Source: Sipunculus nudus (taxonomy: Eukaryota > Annelida > Sipuncula > Golfingiida > Sipunculidae). Taken from it: a stretch of 64,000 nucleotides of DNA. Positions 21,676-32,299 of this stretch are shown here, piece after piece. Positions within the stretch are counted from its first letter, which is position 1; each line of letters begins with the position of its first letter. Under the pieces are notes generated by a model. It worked only from the letters and a program-made list of their open reading frames with translations. It ran no database searches and was not told the origin of the DNA. Location: NCBI GenBank assembly GCA_026874595.1, contig CM049317.1, forward strand, positions 43,738,401 to 43,802,400, in the 5' to 3' direction. Made by a program: the position numbers and the translations under genes.

Positions 21676-22124
21676 GATGCATTTCAGAATTTGAAAGCAA
21701 TTCTGCAAAGTTCACCAGTGTTGGTAGCTCGAGACTTTTCTGTACCTATTAAGTAAGCTGTAGATGCTAGTGATACTGCTGCTGGTGCTGTGTTGTTGCA
21801 AGAAGGCAGTGATGGCATAGATCATCCAATTTGTTATTTTTCAAGAAAGTTTAATGCAAACCAGAAAAAAACTACTCCACTATTAAAAAAGAATGTTTTG
21901 CTTTGATTTTCGCATTGCAATATTTTTTTTAAGTTTATGTTACTTCTTCAGTCAAGCCTATCATTGTCTTCAGTGATCACAATCCCCTCGCGTGTATGAA
22001 CAAGTTGAAGTGTAAAAAACAAAAATTGTAGAGATGGAGTTTGTTTTTACAGGATTACAATCTTGAAATCAGACACATTGAAGGGAAAGACAATGTTCTT
22101 GCTGATTGCTTATCGAGATGTTTA
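21676..22124 (+). pseudogene. RNase H of the LTR element
   Basis: Resumes as 'DAFQNLKAILQSSPVL', then 'AVDASDTAAGAVLLQEG' (first RNase H Asp), 'YFSRKFNANQKK', 'IVFSDHNPLACMNKLK' and 'RHIEGKDNVLADCLSR', ending in a stop. Several internal stops. It is followed only by about 100 bp with three 28-bp repeats (22114-22190) and then the purine tract, which confirms that no integrase lies downstream. Confidence 0.85.
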
Positions 22125-22210
22125 TGAAATGTTGTAAACGAGATGTTTATGCAATGTTGTAAATAAGATGTTCTTGAGATATTGTAAAGATTTAGTGATT
22201 GCGATCTTAC

Positions 22211-22221
22211 AGGAGGGGGAG
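22211..22221 (+). promoter_or_regulatory. Polypurine tract
   Basis: AGGAGGGGGAG lies directly before the TGTTACAG start of the 3' LTR, the expected plus-strand primer position. Confidence 0.8.
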
Positions 22222-23138
22222 TGTTACAGATGTTTGTTTTATCGTGAGCTGTTAACATGTCTCTTTTATTGTGCGCTGTTGACATTCTGATTCGCGTTGG
22301 GCTCAAGACTTTTTGGGTTGCTATGCTACAGCGTTCCTTGTTCTAGCTGGCCGGGTGCAGCCCACGTGTAAACACAGCGCTCATGCTAGTCTGGAGCTTT
22401 CTCGCCTGGCCGAGCCGAGCCGGCCCACGTGTGAACCCTGATATTTAGAAACGCAGCGTTGGTCGTTCTAGATGTTTTCTGTTACATGTGTACTGTTGAG
22501 TTCTTTGGATTGTTCGAGAAATGGAAAGTTCTCGGCTTGAGGTGGTTTTATAAATAAAAGGCTGTATGTTAGAGCCGAGAGAGAGAGAGAGGAGAGAAAC
22601 ATTCCAGCAGACATAGAAGAGTTTAAGTCATTTGTGGACCTTTTCCGATAAATGCAGCAGTTATAGATTTTCTTCTAAATTTGTGATGGATCTTTTATAG
22701 TCTTCAGTTTGCTTTCGGGATTATAACAAGAACATCACTTTTTGATTACAACGGATTGATTATGTGAATGAACTGGACTGTTATTCTCTGAGAAGAATAA
22801 TGTGAACAGTTCATCTGGGTTGTACGTTATAAAGGACTTTTTGTCGCTGTGACAGTGGTGGTATCCGGGTACTGTACACTTTATTTTATATACTTGTATT
22901 GATTGACTGTTGTACTGTTGTTATACTGTGTAATTGTATTGATTTAGTGTATTGTAGTGTTAGGGTTGTTTTAAGAATAAATTATAATTATTTGCTAACA
23001 AACAAAAACTGACTTCTATATCCATTCCCCTAGACATTTCACGCTGACTGGTGTTACAGAATCTGAAATTATTTGATCTCCATAACCAAATTTATGCTCG
23101 TCACGACTACGTGACCTGTTGATATTAGGTTCCGTAAC
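22222..23138 (+). repeat. 3' LTR
   Basis: Same features as the 5' LTR: TGTTACAG start, TATAAATA at 22549-22556, a longer AGAG tract, AATAAA at 22976-22981, GGTTCCGTAAC end. The scattered differences from the 5' LTR, including small indels in the A-rich stretch, indicate an old insertion. Confidence 0.88.
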
Positions 23139-23269
23139 TATATACATAAAAAATATATATATATATATTAAAATAACCCAAATGATGTATACGTATTCAT
23201 AATCATATATTATACTCAGGGTTGGGGTCATATACAGTGTGACAAATACAAATATGAATACGATAGCTG

Positions 23270-23700
23270 GTCCGGTCAAAAACCCATACAAGTGACTGAA
23301 GATAAATACAAATACAAATACAGAACATCAAATACAAATACAATTACAAATATTAATACGATAGCTGGTCTCGTCCAAATACAAATACAAGTGACTGAAG
23401 ATAAATACAAATACAAATACAGAACATCAAATACAAATACAATTACAAATGCGCAAGTGTATTTGTCATACAGAATATTCAGAATGTCTAATAGAGAAGT
23501 GAAACACTTGACTTGATGCTATCTTTTTGGTTGTTCAGAAGTTATGTAGTAGGTAATTTTAAAAAAATTATTGCAGATATGAATATGTATTTATACATAT
23601 GTATTTGTATAGTACTTGATCAAATACATCAAATACAAAAACAAATATAAATATTATCATTTTGAACAAAACAAATATAAAATACAAATACATACTTTCA
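23270..23700. repeat. Degenerate ACAAAT hexanucleotide array
   Basis: Variants of AAATACAAATACAAATAC run for over 400 bp, with a higher-order duplication of about 100 bp (AGTGACTGAAGATAAATAC at about 23290 and 23391). Confidence 0.75.
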
Positions 23701-23962
23701 CTGTATTAAAAAAAACTTACAAATATGTACCCAATTTATACTCAGAAGATTTTTAAAATTTTAATCCAAATTTTCCTATTCAGAAAACTTTGCACTTTAA
23801 AATACTATAATCTTAAAATACCCACAAATATCTCTAGAAGTTTATTATTGCGTGTTTTTTATCTTTACCCTTTTAAAATTATTATTTAAAATGTTTTGAA
23901 ACACTGACAAATGATTATTTGTTTAAATGGCCTGTAACTACTTTATGAAATAAAATACCGAA

Positions 23963-24830
23963 AACAAGCGACCAACCGGTCATGACGCTCAGTTCACTAG
24001 CATCTCATTTCAGACTAAACAATCACACTGGATTTTATCATCTGAAAGCCAATTTGAGATTTACGTCAGATGTTATCTTGGCCTTTGACCTTCTGACACC
24101 AGAGTCGTCAATTATTGGTCAATACAGGATGTACAAGAGATGAATAAGATCGAGGTAATCAGTTTTCAAACACCTATGAGAAGTTGGTTGAAACATTTTG
24201 TCCACAATCACAAGATATCCTATAGATGATCAACGATAGTTCAGCTGATTTGACCACCAATTTTTTACTTTGTGATTGTGGAAACAAGTTATGGGCCAAA
24301 TTTAACTGGAACATATTCAGTGGTTCAAATGCTATAAGGGTCATAATAATTCCAAAAAGTGGACATTGACGATCAAGGTTACCAGTTATCGAACTTAGTG
24401 TTAATAATTGGCGTGTCAAATTTTAGGGGAAGATATACATTCAAAAGAAATCCTAAAGTTAATGAACTATTATAGACGAAGACTGATGACGACAACGACA
24501 GACCGTGGGACTGAAAACAATGTCTCCCTCTGTGGATTTTTTTTTTGGGGGGGGGGGGGGGGGAGGGACGGGGTATGGTGCAGACATAATAAACACCAGG
24601 TTTCGGGACACGAGATGAAACCAGTTGAGAAACTGATACCTTCGATGTTAAAGTCTCAAAAAGGGAAAATGCATCAAACATAGAAATAATACAGGTGGTG
24701 CAAAAAACTTCAGAAACAAAACTAGTAATGACCAATAAACACGCCAGGTTTGGGGACACCAGATAAAACCTCAGTTGAAGAACAGATACCACTTATGTAA
24801 TATGGCAGTCAAAAAAGAGGGGAAAATGAG
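23963..24830 (+). mobile_element. Family B-related repeat, diverged
   Basis: Starts AACAAGCGACCAACCGGTCA followed by TGACGCTCAG, a variant of the B start. The downstream part (24590-24800) has two units of about 140 bp with CACCAGGTTTCGGGACAC / GCCAGGTTTGGGGACACC, also seen near 54110. A 19-20-nt G run lies at 24545-24563. The end is not defined. Confidence 0.45.
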
Positions 24831-24845
24831 TTGTACTATGTATAT

Positions 24846-25802
24846 AGTAGAGCGCCCTATTTCCAAATGCCGAATTTCCGAAAATTCGTTTTTCCGAAAT
24901 TTAAAATGAGGAACCGAAAATTTATTCGTAGTTCAGAAATTTTTTTCAAGCATGTTAACACCTCAAATGAATTTTTGTTATTACGACTCACGAAGGCCTG
25001 CAGTCAGGTGGTTAAGCCGAGTGGTGACCCTTATTAATTAGTTCTCGGCAAAGGTGTGATAACTACAGCTGGTCCCGCAACGTCAGGCTCCGTATACCCC
25101 TAGTAAGCGGCTGAACAGTTTATCCAAGGGAACTTAAGATTCTCAACCATATCTCGTTTGTACTCAAGCAAGCAAAGTTCGCCGGCTTGGGTTGGGATGT
25201 CAGGCCAAACACCTTAGCAGTTTAATCGCAAATGTATTGGTGAGGTATCTTTCGCACATAACTTGTGCTCAAGTTGGTTTAGATGTGGGGCGGGCCTGGC
25301 CATACAATTCATTCCGAGAGAGCAATTGTGCCACTAACTTAAACTGGCCGTTTCAGCTAATTTACTGCCATGGAGAACCCCAATTGAACAAGATCATCTT
25401 TCTGTCACTTGCTAGAGACATGGAGTCAAAAAAGAAAACGGACTGCGTTATGCGTGTGCCGCATCGGCGCCGCCTATGGGGTGTTAAAGAAACTAACCGA
25501 GCTGCAACAATGACGATGTCGTTTGAGCTTTCCCTCCCGTGAATTTATTGGAAAAATGGCACACAAGTATCCTAAAAGCAGGTTAAAATGGGTTTACCTA
25601 TCAAACTCTGCAACTCCGATATTTTTATAAGTTTCGGTCGTAAATTACGTGGGTCGAAAAGAAACACGATGTTCCATCAGTTATATAGCGTTAATTATAT
25701 AGTCGTACTAAATTGGCAATAGACCCCCAACCGAATTTCCGAAATTTGGTTTTTCCGAAAGAAAAGGTTGTCCCCCGACGCTTTCGAAAAAAACGACGCT
25801 CT

Positions 25803-25806
<4 letters not shown>
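24846..25806. mobile_element. Possible MITE with AGTAGAGCG terminal inverted repeats
   Basis: Left end TATAGTAGAGCGCCC, right end ACGCTCTACTTTATA. The inverted core AGTAGAGC(G) is 8-9 bp, next to TA-rich flanks that could include a TA or TATA duplication. Both ends also hold diverged CCGAATTTCCGAAA phrases. About 0.96 kb, no transposase frame. Confidence 0.4.

Positions 25807-25860
<54 letters not shown>
25806..25860. repeat. TA microsatellite
   Basis: (TA)n of about 55 bp beside the right end of the possible MITE. Confidence 0.9.
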
Positions 25861-25861
<1 letters not shown>

Positions 25862-25865
<4 letters not shown>

Positions 25866-26180
25866 CTATAGATGAAACCAAACCTTAGAAACCGACACGA
25901 TTATTGTCATTTGAGTCTAAAAAAATACAAGTGGCGCCACCAGTCTTAATAAAGCATCTGATAAAACTATCCATGATAAATAAGCGAGGCGTAAACCATG
26001 GCATTTCACGCATTAGTTATCCGGATGCTGTGGCAGTGGCGGATCCAGAGTCTCGATTGCGAGATGGAGAGATCCAAGATCTATAGACAAGCAAAATTTC
26101 AGCTCAATACATTGGTTATTTCTGAGATATGGGCTGTTATTTTAAAGACACCCAGAATCGTACTACACAGAAAGGATTGC
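25862..26180 (+). repeat. Family B-like array fragment
   Basis: Contains AAATACAAGTGGCGCCACCAGT (one base off the common palindrome context) and the phrases ATGAAACCAAACCTTAG and CTATCCATGATAAATA found in B arrays. No hairpin ends. A short CAGTGGCGGATCCAGAG lies near 26033. Confidence 0.4.
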
Positions 26181-26244
26181 AGATGGCGCTATCTGTCTTT
26201 GTTCCTACATAAATTAATATTAACTACATAGTTAAGGGAACAAC

Positions 26245-26343
26245 TATACCGGGTCTCAGAGGAGTTCTCTGGAAACTAACGCGGCGGCGGAACCCATGCA
26301 GAAACATAGTATCCGCAAAACTCTGTTTTGGTGGATATATTTG
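26245..26343 (+). mobile_element. Family A repeat, 3'-end fragment
   Basis: GTCTCAGAGGAGTTCTCTGG, then GCGGCGGCGGAACCC, then CATAGTATCCGCAAAACTCT with GTTTTGGTGGATA. This is the A-family 3' tail including a mutated terminal hairpin. Confidence 0.6.
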
Positions 26344-27544
26344 ATACAAGTGGCAGGCACAATCATTCTTATGTATTACTGTTAAAGTTAGTGATGGGAT
26401 GAGTGTTGGTACATTCTCAACCTTAAACAACTGAAATCTCCAGGCATTAGTTCTTCATCAAAGTATTTAGCACTATGGTTACAACTTACTTATTATTGTC
26501 TGTGTGCCACATTTAAGGTATATACCGAATAAGTATAAGGTTTTAAAAAAAAATGTATTATGTTCAAGTTTATATGTTAATTCTAAACCAGGTAAAGACA
26601 TAAATATTCCATAGTAAACTCAGAAATGGAACCAAAATCTATTATTCTAATTATAAATATATTTAATTTCCAATATTTAAATATAATTCTCTCAATATCG
26701 TTGGCAGGGGCGGATCCAAGATTTTGGATAGGGGAGGGTCCAACGCAGGAAGTTTAATAATAATACTTAAATAAATCCCAAGATCCAGAAAGCGATCCAC
26801 AAAAACTCTGAAAAAGGGACCCATGAGTAACGTCGCTAAGCTGAATTTTTGAAAATTTTAGCAAATGCAAAATATACTTATTACTTTTGATAATTCAAAT
26901 ATATTAGCATTTGATAATCTAAGAGGAAAATGCCCTCCTAAAATGAAACCCTGTAAATAATAGAATAAGGGACATGAGCCAAAGTATTATAATTAACATT
27001 AATTTATAAACTGAAATAAAATGCTGTAAAAGTTTCAAATGAGCATGAACAAAACTTAATAGGAGTGAAATCAAGCCAATTAGGTATGAATCGCATTTGC
27101 ACTGTGTAAAAAACGAAACTTGTGGCCTGAAACCATTTAATGATGCAATAAAGAAAAAAAGGGTTATATGAAAGGATAGATTTCATAAACAAAAAAATGG
27201 ATGAATTTAATTCAGTTTTCAAAAGTTAAATAAATGGCCATTAATAAAAATTAATACCAAGAAAGTTTGCCCAATATTCCTGATTAACTTGTTTAACAGT
27301 GTACTTCATATCAAGGACCCGCGAACTTAAAGAGATATCAATAAAATGCAACAAAGTTTTTATGTCTTATTATATCTTAACATGTCAATGAGCACTTACA
27401 TTAGATCCTAATATTTCATCACATTTGAAAATATCGATTCTAATCCTGAATTTTATTTTTGTTAAAAAAAATCAAATTGTTCTAGTTTCAAAGGTAAATA
27501 TACATTTAACATTGAAATTATATGAAAAGTACTTGATTAATTTT
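26344..27544. other. No feature recognised
   Basis: AT-rich sequence. A GGGGCGGATCCAAGATTTTG phrase at 26706-26725 resembles the GGGGCGTAGCCAGG-type short repeats seen elsewhere in the window. No exon was supported. Confidence 0.4.
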
Positions 27545-28722
27545 TAATTACATGAGTGACATGGACATGTACAGTGCAAGTACTAAATATTTTAAACTCA
27601 GTGCAAGCACCAATTACAAAAATATCACTCCTTAAATAATGGCATGGATTTACACAACAGAAAAAAATGATTAAAGGTGCCGCCACCATTCTTGTGAATG
27701 AGAAAGTCATCGAAGATGTAGGGACATGTAAAATGCCCGGCAGACACTTCAACCCACTCTTGAGCTATATGCACAGATGTATTAAACCCAAAACAATTGT
27801 AGGTGGCGCCACAATCTTGTATATGACAAAGTTATCTGAGACGTATAAATATGCCCAAAATCTAGCTGATATGTCAATATCTCATAAGAAATTAGCAGAG
27901 ATATACACTGCAAACATTTTTGTAGGTGGCGCCACCAGTCTTGTATATGACGAACCTATCAAAGATGTAGAGATATGCACAATTTCAGGAAGACGTATCA
28001 AATCCCTCCGGAGAAATAGACAGAGGCATACATTATGCAAAAATCATTGTAGGTGACGACACCAGTCTTGTGAAGAGAAAACCATTAAAAATGCATGGAC
28101 AAGTCAAAATGTCAGGCACATCAAACTTCTAGTGAATCAGGTGCATTGGGCTGACCAAGCTCAGATGAGGCAGGTAGTTGCCCTGAGAGCACCAGAACAA
28201 ATTGCTGGCTGCAGCTACTGCACTGAGTGAACTATTGATCTGTAACTGGCTGTAGTGAGTGAACTCTTTGACTGTTGCCTAATCTGATACACTTTGCAGT
28301 CTGCCAAGCGATTTATAGTTACAAACACAATCTTGTAAATCTGTTTACACATACTGGAAAAAATTGGCTACAATGCTTTTTTTTCAGTCTGCCATATTCA
28401 TAAGAATGTTTTATCAAAATGATTAGAATAAAAAAAAGGGTGCAATCCTTTCATTGTTAAAGTGGTGTCAGATATTCAACGGATTTTATACAGATTTAAT
28501 ACGGACTGTCTCCAGTTTGCCTTTGGATTATTACTATTTACGTGGATTACTTATGTTAAAGGACTCTTGTTGAGCTGTGACAGTGGAGGTATCGAGACAT
28601 CAAAGCCTAGGACCCGGACACTCTGGTACTGTACATTTTTATTGTTAAACTGTGTAATTGTATTGATTTAGTGTATTGTAATGTTAGGATTGTTTTAAGA
28701 ATAAATTATAATTATTTATTAA

Positions 28723-28756
<34 letters not shown>

Positions 28757-30445
28757 AGTGGCTTCTTTATTCATTCATATAAGTTAATGCAGGTGGCGCC
28801 ACAAAGAGCTCAATGACACAACATTTGTTATGTAACAGATTTTTGCATAAAATTTGGTGATGCTAGCTTAAGCTATTCCATAGAAATTATGGGTCAGTGA
28901 CCCGATGACCCCCGTACAAATAGGGTCGATGCAGGTGGAACCAGCAATAACTCAATTTCAAATATGAATTAGTCATGTGACCAACATTTGCATCAAATTT
29001 GGTGACGATAGCTCCAGCCGTTTCTGATATTGTAATTTTAGTGTCTTATTTTTGGCAAAATGACTAAGTTCAGCTTCCTGTAACTCGGCCAATATTCAGC
29101 GGACTGGAACCTTTGAACAAACTGTAAAGTTTAAATCAATCAGCTTGACATTTTATTAAAAATACACTGTATAAGCTAAAAGAGTCTAAACTTACATTTT
29201 TGCTCGTAGAAAATAGATCAATGAAGATGGCGGCACCAACACCTCAGTTTCAGATATGACTCATGTGACAAACATTTGCATAAAATTTGGTGATGACAGC
29301 TCTAGCTGTTTCTGAGATTTTAAGTTTAGTATGATTTTTTTGCACAGATGATTAAGTTAAGCCTCCTGTAACTCGGCCAACTCACCGAACTGGATCAATT
29401 TAAACACATTTGCGAGAGATTGTTCTGGGGATCATTTCTGTGAAATATTGGACATTTTGGGTGGACAGTTTGGAGAAGAAAATTTTTATATTCTTTTTAT
29501 TTTTTCCTGTATAAAATCTAAGAAAATCACTGAATCAATCCATTTGAACAAATTTAAACTATCTTATCTAAGGATCATTAATTTGTGAGATTAAAGAATT
29601 TGACCAAGTGGCTTTTGAAAAGAAGATCTGCTATAACATTTGACTATATTCAGCTTCCCTTAACTCAGCCAAAAGTCATTGAACAGATACCATTTGAACA
29701 AACTTAAGAAAGCACTACCATAGGAGCATTTCTGGGCAATATTAAACAATTTGGCTTTACGCTTTCAGAGAAGAAGTTTTTCGTAGCCCTCTGTTTACTT
29801 CAGGCACCGTTGATCCCCGTACAAAAAGACCAATGCAGGTGGCGCCACCACCTCAATTTAAAATATGACTCAATTAACATAAAATTTGATGAGGACAGCT
29901 CCAGCAGTTTCTGAGATTGTAATTTTAGCATGCAAATGACTAAGTTCAACTTCCTGTAACTCTATAAATATTCACCGAACTGGAACCCTTTCGAACAAAC
30001 TTGAGAGAGCTTGTTCAAGGGAACATTTCTGTGAAATATTGGACAATTTGGCTGGACAGTTTCAGAGAAGAAGATTTTTAAAGGTTTTTAAGCTTTCTCT
30101 CTATAAAATCTAAATTAATGCGGATAATCAGTAATAAGCTCTAGAGCACCAAGTTTCACATATGACTAATTCTTACATGTAATTTGGAGCTGCTAGGTTC
30201 GACGGTTTATTACTTACAGCCATGGACGGCGGACAGCCAGCCTTGGACGGCTGACGGCGGACGGACAACGCCGCGCCATCACATAAGCTCACAGGTTCGC
30301 TTTAAAGACAAAATTGGACAGAGGTTTTTAGATGACTGGTGTTTTGCATAAAATTTGGTGATGCTTGCTCTTGCCGTTTTAGAGACAATGCGAGTTAACG
30401 TCAGACGACGGCCGACGCCACACAATCGTATAAGCTCACAGGTTC
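27545..30445 (+). mobile_element. Family F repeat, copy 1 (start missing, LTR fragment inside)
   Basis: Matches copies at 50073-51316 and 60684-62777 in order: GTGCAAGTACTAAA near 27575, three palindrome blocks (27802, 27924, 29836), 'AAGTTCAGCTTCCTGTAACTC' type phrases spaced along 29060-29960, and the end phrase CATAAGCTCACAGGTTCGC, which occurs twice (about 30281-30299 and 30430-30448). A foreign LTR fragment lies at 28480-28780. Confidence 0.55.
28480..28780 (+). repeat. LTR 3'-part fragment with long A tract
   Basis: Matches the end of the 14740/22222 LTR: GTACTGTACATTTTTATTG, TGTAATTGTATTGATTTAGTG, AGAATAAATTATAATTATTT, then the A-rich segment. Here the A run is 31 nt (28724-28754), where the full LTRs have broken A runs. 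It comes from a related, not identical, element and sits between two parts of family F. Confidence 0.7.
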
Positions 30446-30599
30446 GCTGAAAATGTGAAATTTTAAGATTCATCTGGTTTATTGTGCAGGTCGGTCAACA
30501 GAATAGGGGGGGGGGGCACCTATACACAGAGGCAGCTGGCTAGGAGTTCAGTGATTACATAAAGAGCTTGAAGCTAGCTCTAGTACACTGCATGTCACT

Positions 30600-32155
30600 G
30601 GCTTGATGTAAACAATACTTGACACGGTGCTTATCGATCGGTTTAAAATTTAAGATTTTAAGAGATGAAATGTTTATGTCAATATGCTGTGAAATTAAAC
30701 TCACAGCACTTAAAGGAAAAAACGTGCCATAGTCTAACTGGGATAAAATTAAGGTATTGATTTTACATTTTTGCTAATAATTTAAACAAGTGACCTATGG
30801 GTCATGACGCTCAGCCGACAGACATATTGACAATATGTCCTTGAACTGGCAATTCAGATAATGTAGGTGACATCATAGTTCATGCATATTAGCTCAAGTT
30901 CATCAAGACCCATAAGCAAATCAAATTTGATGACAATCCATCCAGCCGTTCCTGAGGAATCTGGCAATTTGTGTGTATTTTTCATTACTTCTGGGATGCT
31001 CAAACATACCCCAAAACTCTGATAATATACGTCACAGTCACAGTCACAATTTCAGGTTTCTGGGGAGAACTTTTGAGGAACTCTCAGGATATCAAGTCAG
31101 AAGATTCTAGGTCCAATGGTTATAATTTGTTTCTTGCTTTGGTATCAAATTTTCAATTTTTCTCGGGGTCGCTTATACGCCCTATAGCTTGGAGTATATG
31201 TGTTACAGAGACCTAATTTCAGCTTTCCAAGAAGAATTTTCATGGACCTCCCTGGATAACAAGTTAGAAGATTCCAGGTACAGTTGTTATAATTTTTGCC
31301 CTGTTAACCGACGACTGCATCTTAAAAGGTTTCATAAGTAAAGGAAAAAAAAATCTTAACAATTTTTAAAAGTCCAGATGGCACCACAAATCTGCAGAAA
31401 ATGATTAAACACCTGATGATCAATATGCATGCAAAGAATGATGGTGATCAATGCATCAGTTGTTCAGATAATTGAGCTTCTGTATAAAATTCTTAATTTT
31501 TTTTGCCACAAATTCTGAACCCCATAGCTTCGAGGATATGGGTAACAGAGACCTAGTTTCTGGTTTCTTTGGAGACTTTTCATGGACCTCCCTTGATGTC
31601 AAGTTTGAAGATCCGAGGTCTAGTGATTAGGATCTGTGCCTTGTTAACAGAAGACCACATCATTAAAGGCGCCACCAGTCTGCAGAAACTAATGAAACAT
31701 TCCATGACCAATATCCATGCAAAGAATCATGGTGATCAATGCATTAGCTGTTCAGAAACTTGAGCTTTTGTATCAAATTTTCCATTATTTTGAGGGGTAC
31801 TCGGAGCTCCATAGCTCGAAGAATATGGGTTACAGAGACCTAATTTCAGGTTTCCCAGGAGATTTTTCATGGACCTCTATAGATGTAAAGTTAGAAGATT
31901 CCAGGACAAGCGGTTACGACTTTTGCCTGGTTAACGGACGGACAAAGGGTGATCGCTATAGCTGAGATGACTTTCAGTCAGCTGAGCTAAAAATTGGCAA
32001 AATTCAGATCTAATTTTGGGTATACAATCAAATCTTGATTAAATAAAGTTATATCCCTGGAAAAAAAAGCCTCTAGCTTCAGCTTATTCTCAGGTTTAGT
32101 AAATATGTTTCCTGATTTTCTAGAAAGTACATTACGTTCGGGCACATAACTTTAA
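30600..32155 (+). mobile_element. Family D repeat fragment, split by a B element
   Basis: The left part (30600-30785) has TGCTGTGAAATTAAACTCACA and GTGCCATAGTCTAACTGG. The right part (31991-32155) has AGATCTAATTTTGGGTATAC and TACGTTCGGGCACATAACTT. The two parts are contiguous in the copies at 44640, 45260 and 46760. The gap is filled by a complete B element. Confidence 0.6.
30785..31991 (+). mobile_element. Family B element with both terminal hairpins (best complete copy)
   Basis: Starts AACAAGTGACCTATGGGTCA (stem TGACC/GGTCA), then TGACGCTCAGCCGACAGACA. It ends with the long hairpin GCTGAGATGACT-TTC-AGTCAGCTGAGC (31961-31987) and an A run. The body has phrases TCATGGACCTCCCTGGAT and GAAGATTCTAGGTCCA repeated with drift, and 'ACGGACGGACAAAG' before the end. 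It lies inside family D without an obvious target duplication. Confidence 0.65.
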
Positions 32156-32299
32156 ACAAGTGACCTAAGGGTCATGACGCTCAGCTGCCAAGCATGACCT
32201 TCGACATCATGAGCCGAGATTCACAACTCCCCGTCAAATTTTTGAAGAACCTATTTGCCGATTTTTGATAACAGAAATAAATATCACATATGTCTGGCT

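Larger units (their letters stand above)
14740..23138 (+). mobile_element. Ty3/gypsy-type LTR retrotransposon, integrase before RT (Gmr1-like order), decayed
   Basis: Complete LTR-to-LTR element. The LTRs are 916 and 917 bp, with a primer-binding site after the 5' LTR, a purine tract before the 3' LTR and probable TATAT target duplications (14735-14739 and 23139-23143; the left one lies in a TA repeat). Internal order is gag, protease, integrase, RT, RNase H, then directly the 3' LTR. All domains are gypsy-like in sequence, but the order is that of Ty1/copia, as described for the Gmr1-like group. The LTRs differ at many positions, and every ORF carries stops or shifts, so the copy is old and inactive. 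A 2.1-kb family B repeat splits RT from RNase H. Confidence 0.88.

Noticed and set aside
14740-23138. Copia (Ty1) assignment because integrase precedes RT
   Set aside because: Integrase has a GPY/F module, and RT and RNase H motifs (YIDD box, 'DASDTAAGAVL', 'HIEGKDNVLADCLSR') are gypsy-like, so a Gmr1-like gypsy element fits better.
25192-25542. 116-codon plus-strand frame inside the MITE candidate
   Set aside because: No recognisable domain, and it lies inside a probable non-coding mobile element. Kept out of the gene list.
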